From positions 1-34,009 of the forward strand of contig CAJBDJ010000069.1 of assembly GCA_903951825.1 (NCBI GenBank): DNA of 34,009 nucleotides, in the 5' to 3' direction. This DNA is from an uncultured Pseudomonadota bacterium (GTDB lineage: Bacteria > Pseudomonadota > Gammaproteobacteria > Burkholderiales > Rhodocyclaceae). How positions within the stretch are numbered: position 1 is the first letter of the stretch; every line of letters starts with the position of its first letter. The notes beneath the pieces were generated by a model that searched no databases, was not told the DNA's origin, and saw only the letters and a program-made list of their open reading frames with translations. Positions 33,937 to 34,009 of the stretch are shown one piece after another. The position numbers were made by a program, and so were the translations under genes.

Positions 33937-34009
33937 TTATGACACCCCCTTGTAAACCTTCAAGAAATCCCGTCTACTCTCGTCTTTTGGGCAGCGCAAA
34001 AGATGGCGA
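33937..34009 (-). CDS. Possible C-terminal end of a gene running off the right edge
   Basis: On the minus strand a frame open from the window edge ends at TAA (33937-33939) after 23 codons, ending PKDESRRDFLKVYKGVS. The composition looks like a real protein end and it would be upstream of pseH in the same direction, but the fragment is too short to identify. Confidence 0.25.
   Translation of the reverse strand, partial: RHLLRCPKDESRRDFLKVYKGVS

Overview
The window looks like chromosomal DNA of a betaproteobacterium, most likely of the Rhodocyclales (Dechloromonas/Azonexus/Accumulibacter-like). This is inferred from the protein sequences, the GC-rich codon use over most of the window and the gene combinations; no database search was possible.

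Layout. (1) 1-260: an outward-facing rRNA-type promoter at the left edge and an initiator tRNA-fMet with its own strong promoter. (2) 264-3785: an orphan ParA-type ATPase divergent from an IclR regulator, then a LemA lipoprotein with two TPM-domain proteins. (3) 3902-6141: murJ (lipid II flippase) lying between the two ends of a broken ISAs1-family insertion sequence, each end next to a 21-base REP-like repeat. (4) 6168-13193: miaA, an RND efflux pump with its adaptor, an RlpA-like protein and purM. (5) 13275-20528: a tightly packed minus-strand operon for sulfur handling: periplasmic sulfate-binding protein, alpha/beta hydrolase, rhodanese, cysteine synthase, serine acetyltransferase, small XRE regulator, family 2A encapsulin shell, and a cysteine desulfurase with a long disordered N-terminal cargo domain. 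(6) 20863-25544: plus-strand operon of a FabI-like reductase, a kinase-like protein, a CX5R phosphatase, a MaoC-phosphotransacetylase fusion and acetate kinase. (7) 25683-30242: tyrS, hda, a HAD phosphatase, pcnB and folK. (8) 30243-34009: an AT-rich accessory region opening with an IS5-type transposase remnant, then an LTA-synthase-type membrane sulfatase and two GNAT acetyltransferases (one PseH-like, pseudaminic acid pathway) bounded by a 17-base inverted repeat.

The standout system is region 5. Read in transcription order it runs from sulfate capture, through O-acetylserine and cysteine synthesis, to a desulfurase that is predicted to be packed inside a protein shell. Family 2A encapsulins with desulfurase cargo are known as sulfur-storing nanocompartments; the unusual parts here are the added sulfate-binding protein, rhodanese, hydrolase and a regulator embedded in the operon.

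Two further points deserve attention: murJ framed by IS ends in inverted orientation, and an uncharacterised kinase-like/phosphatase pair placed inside an acetate-metabolism operon.
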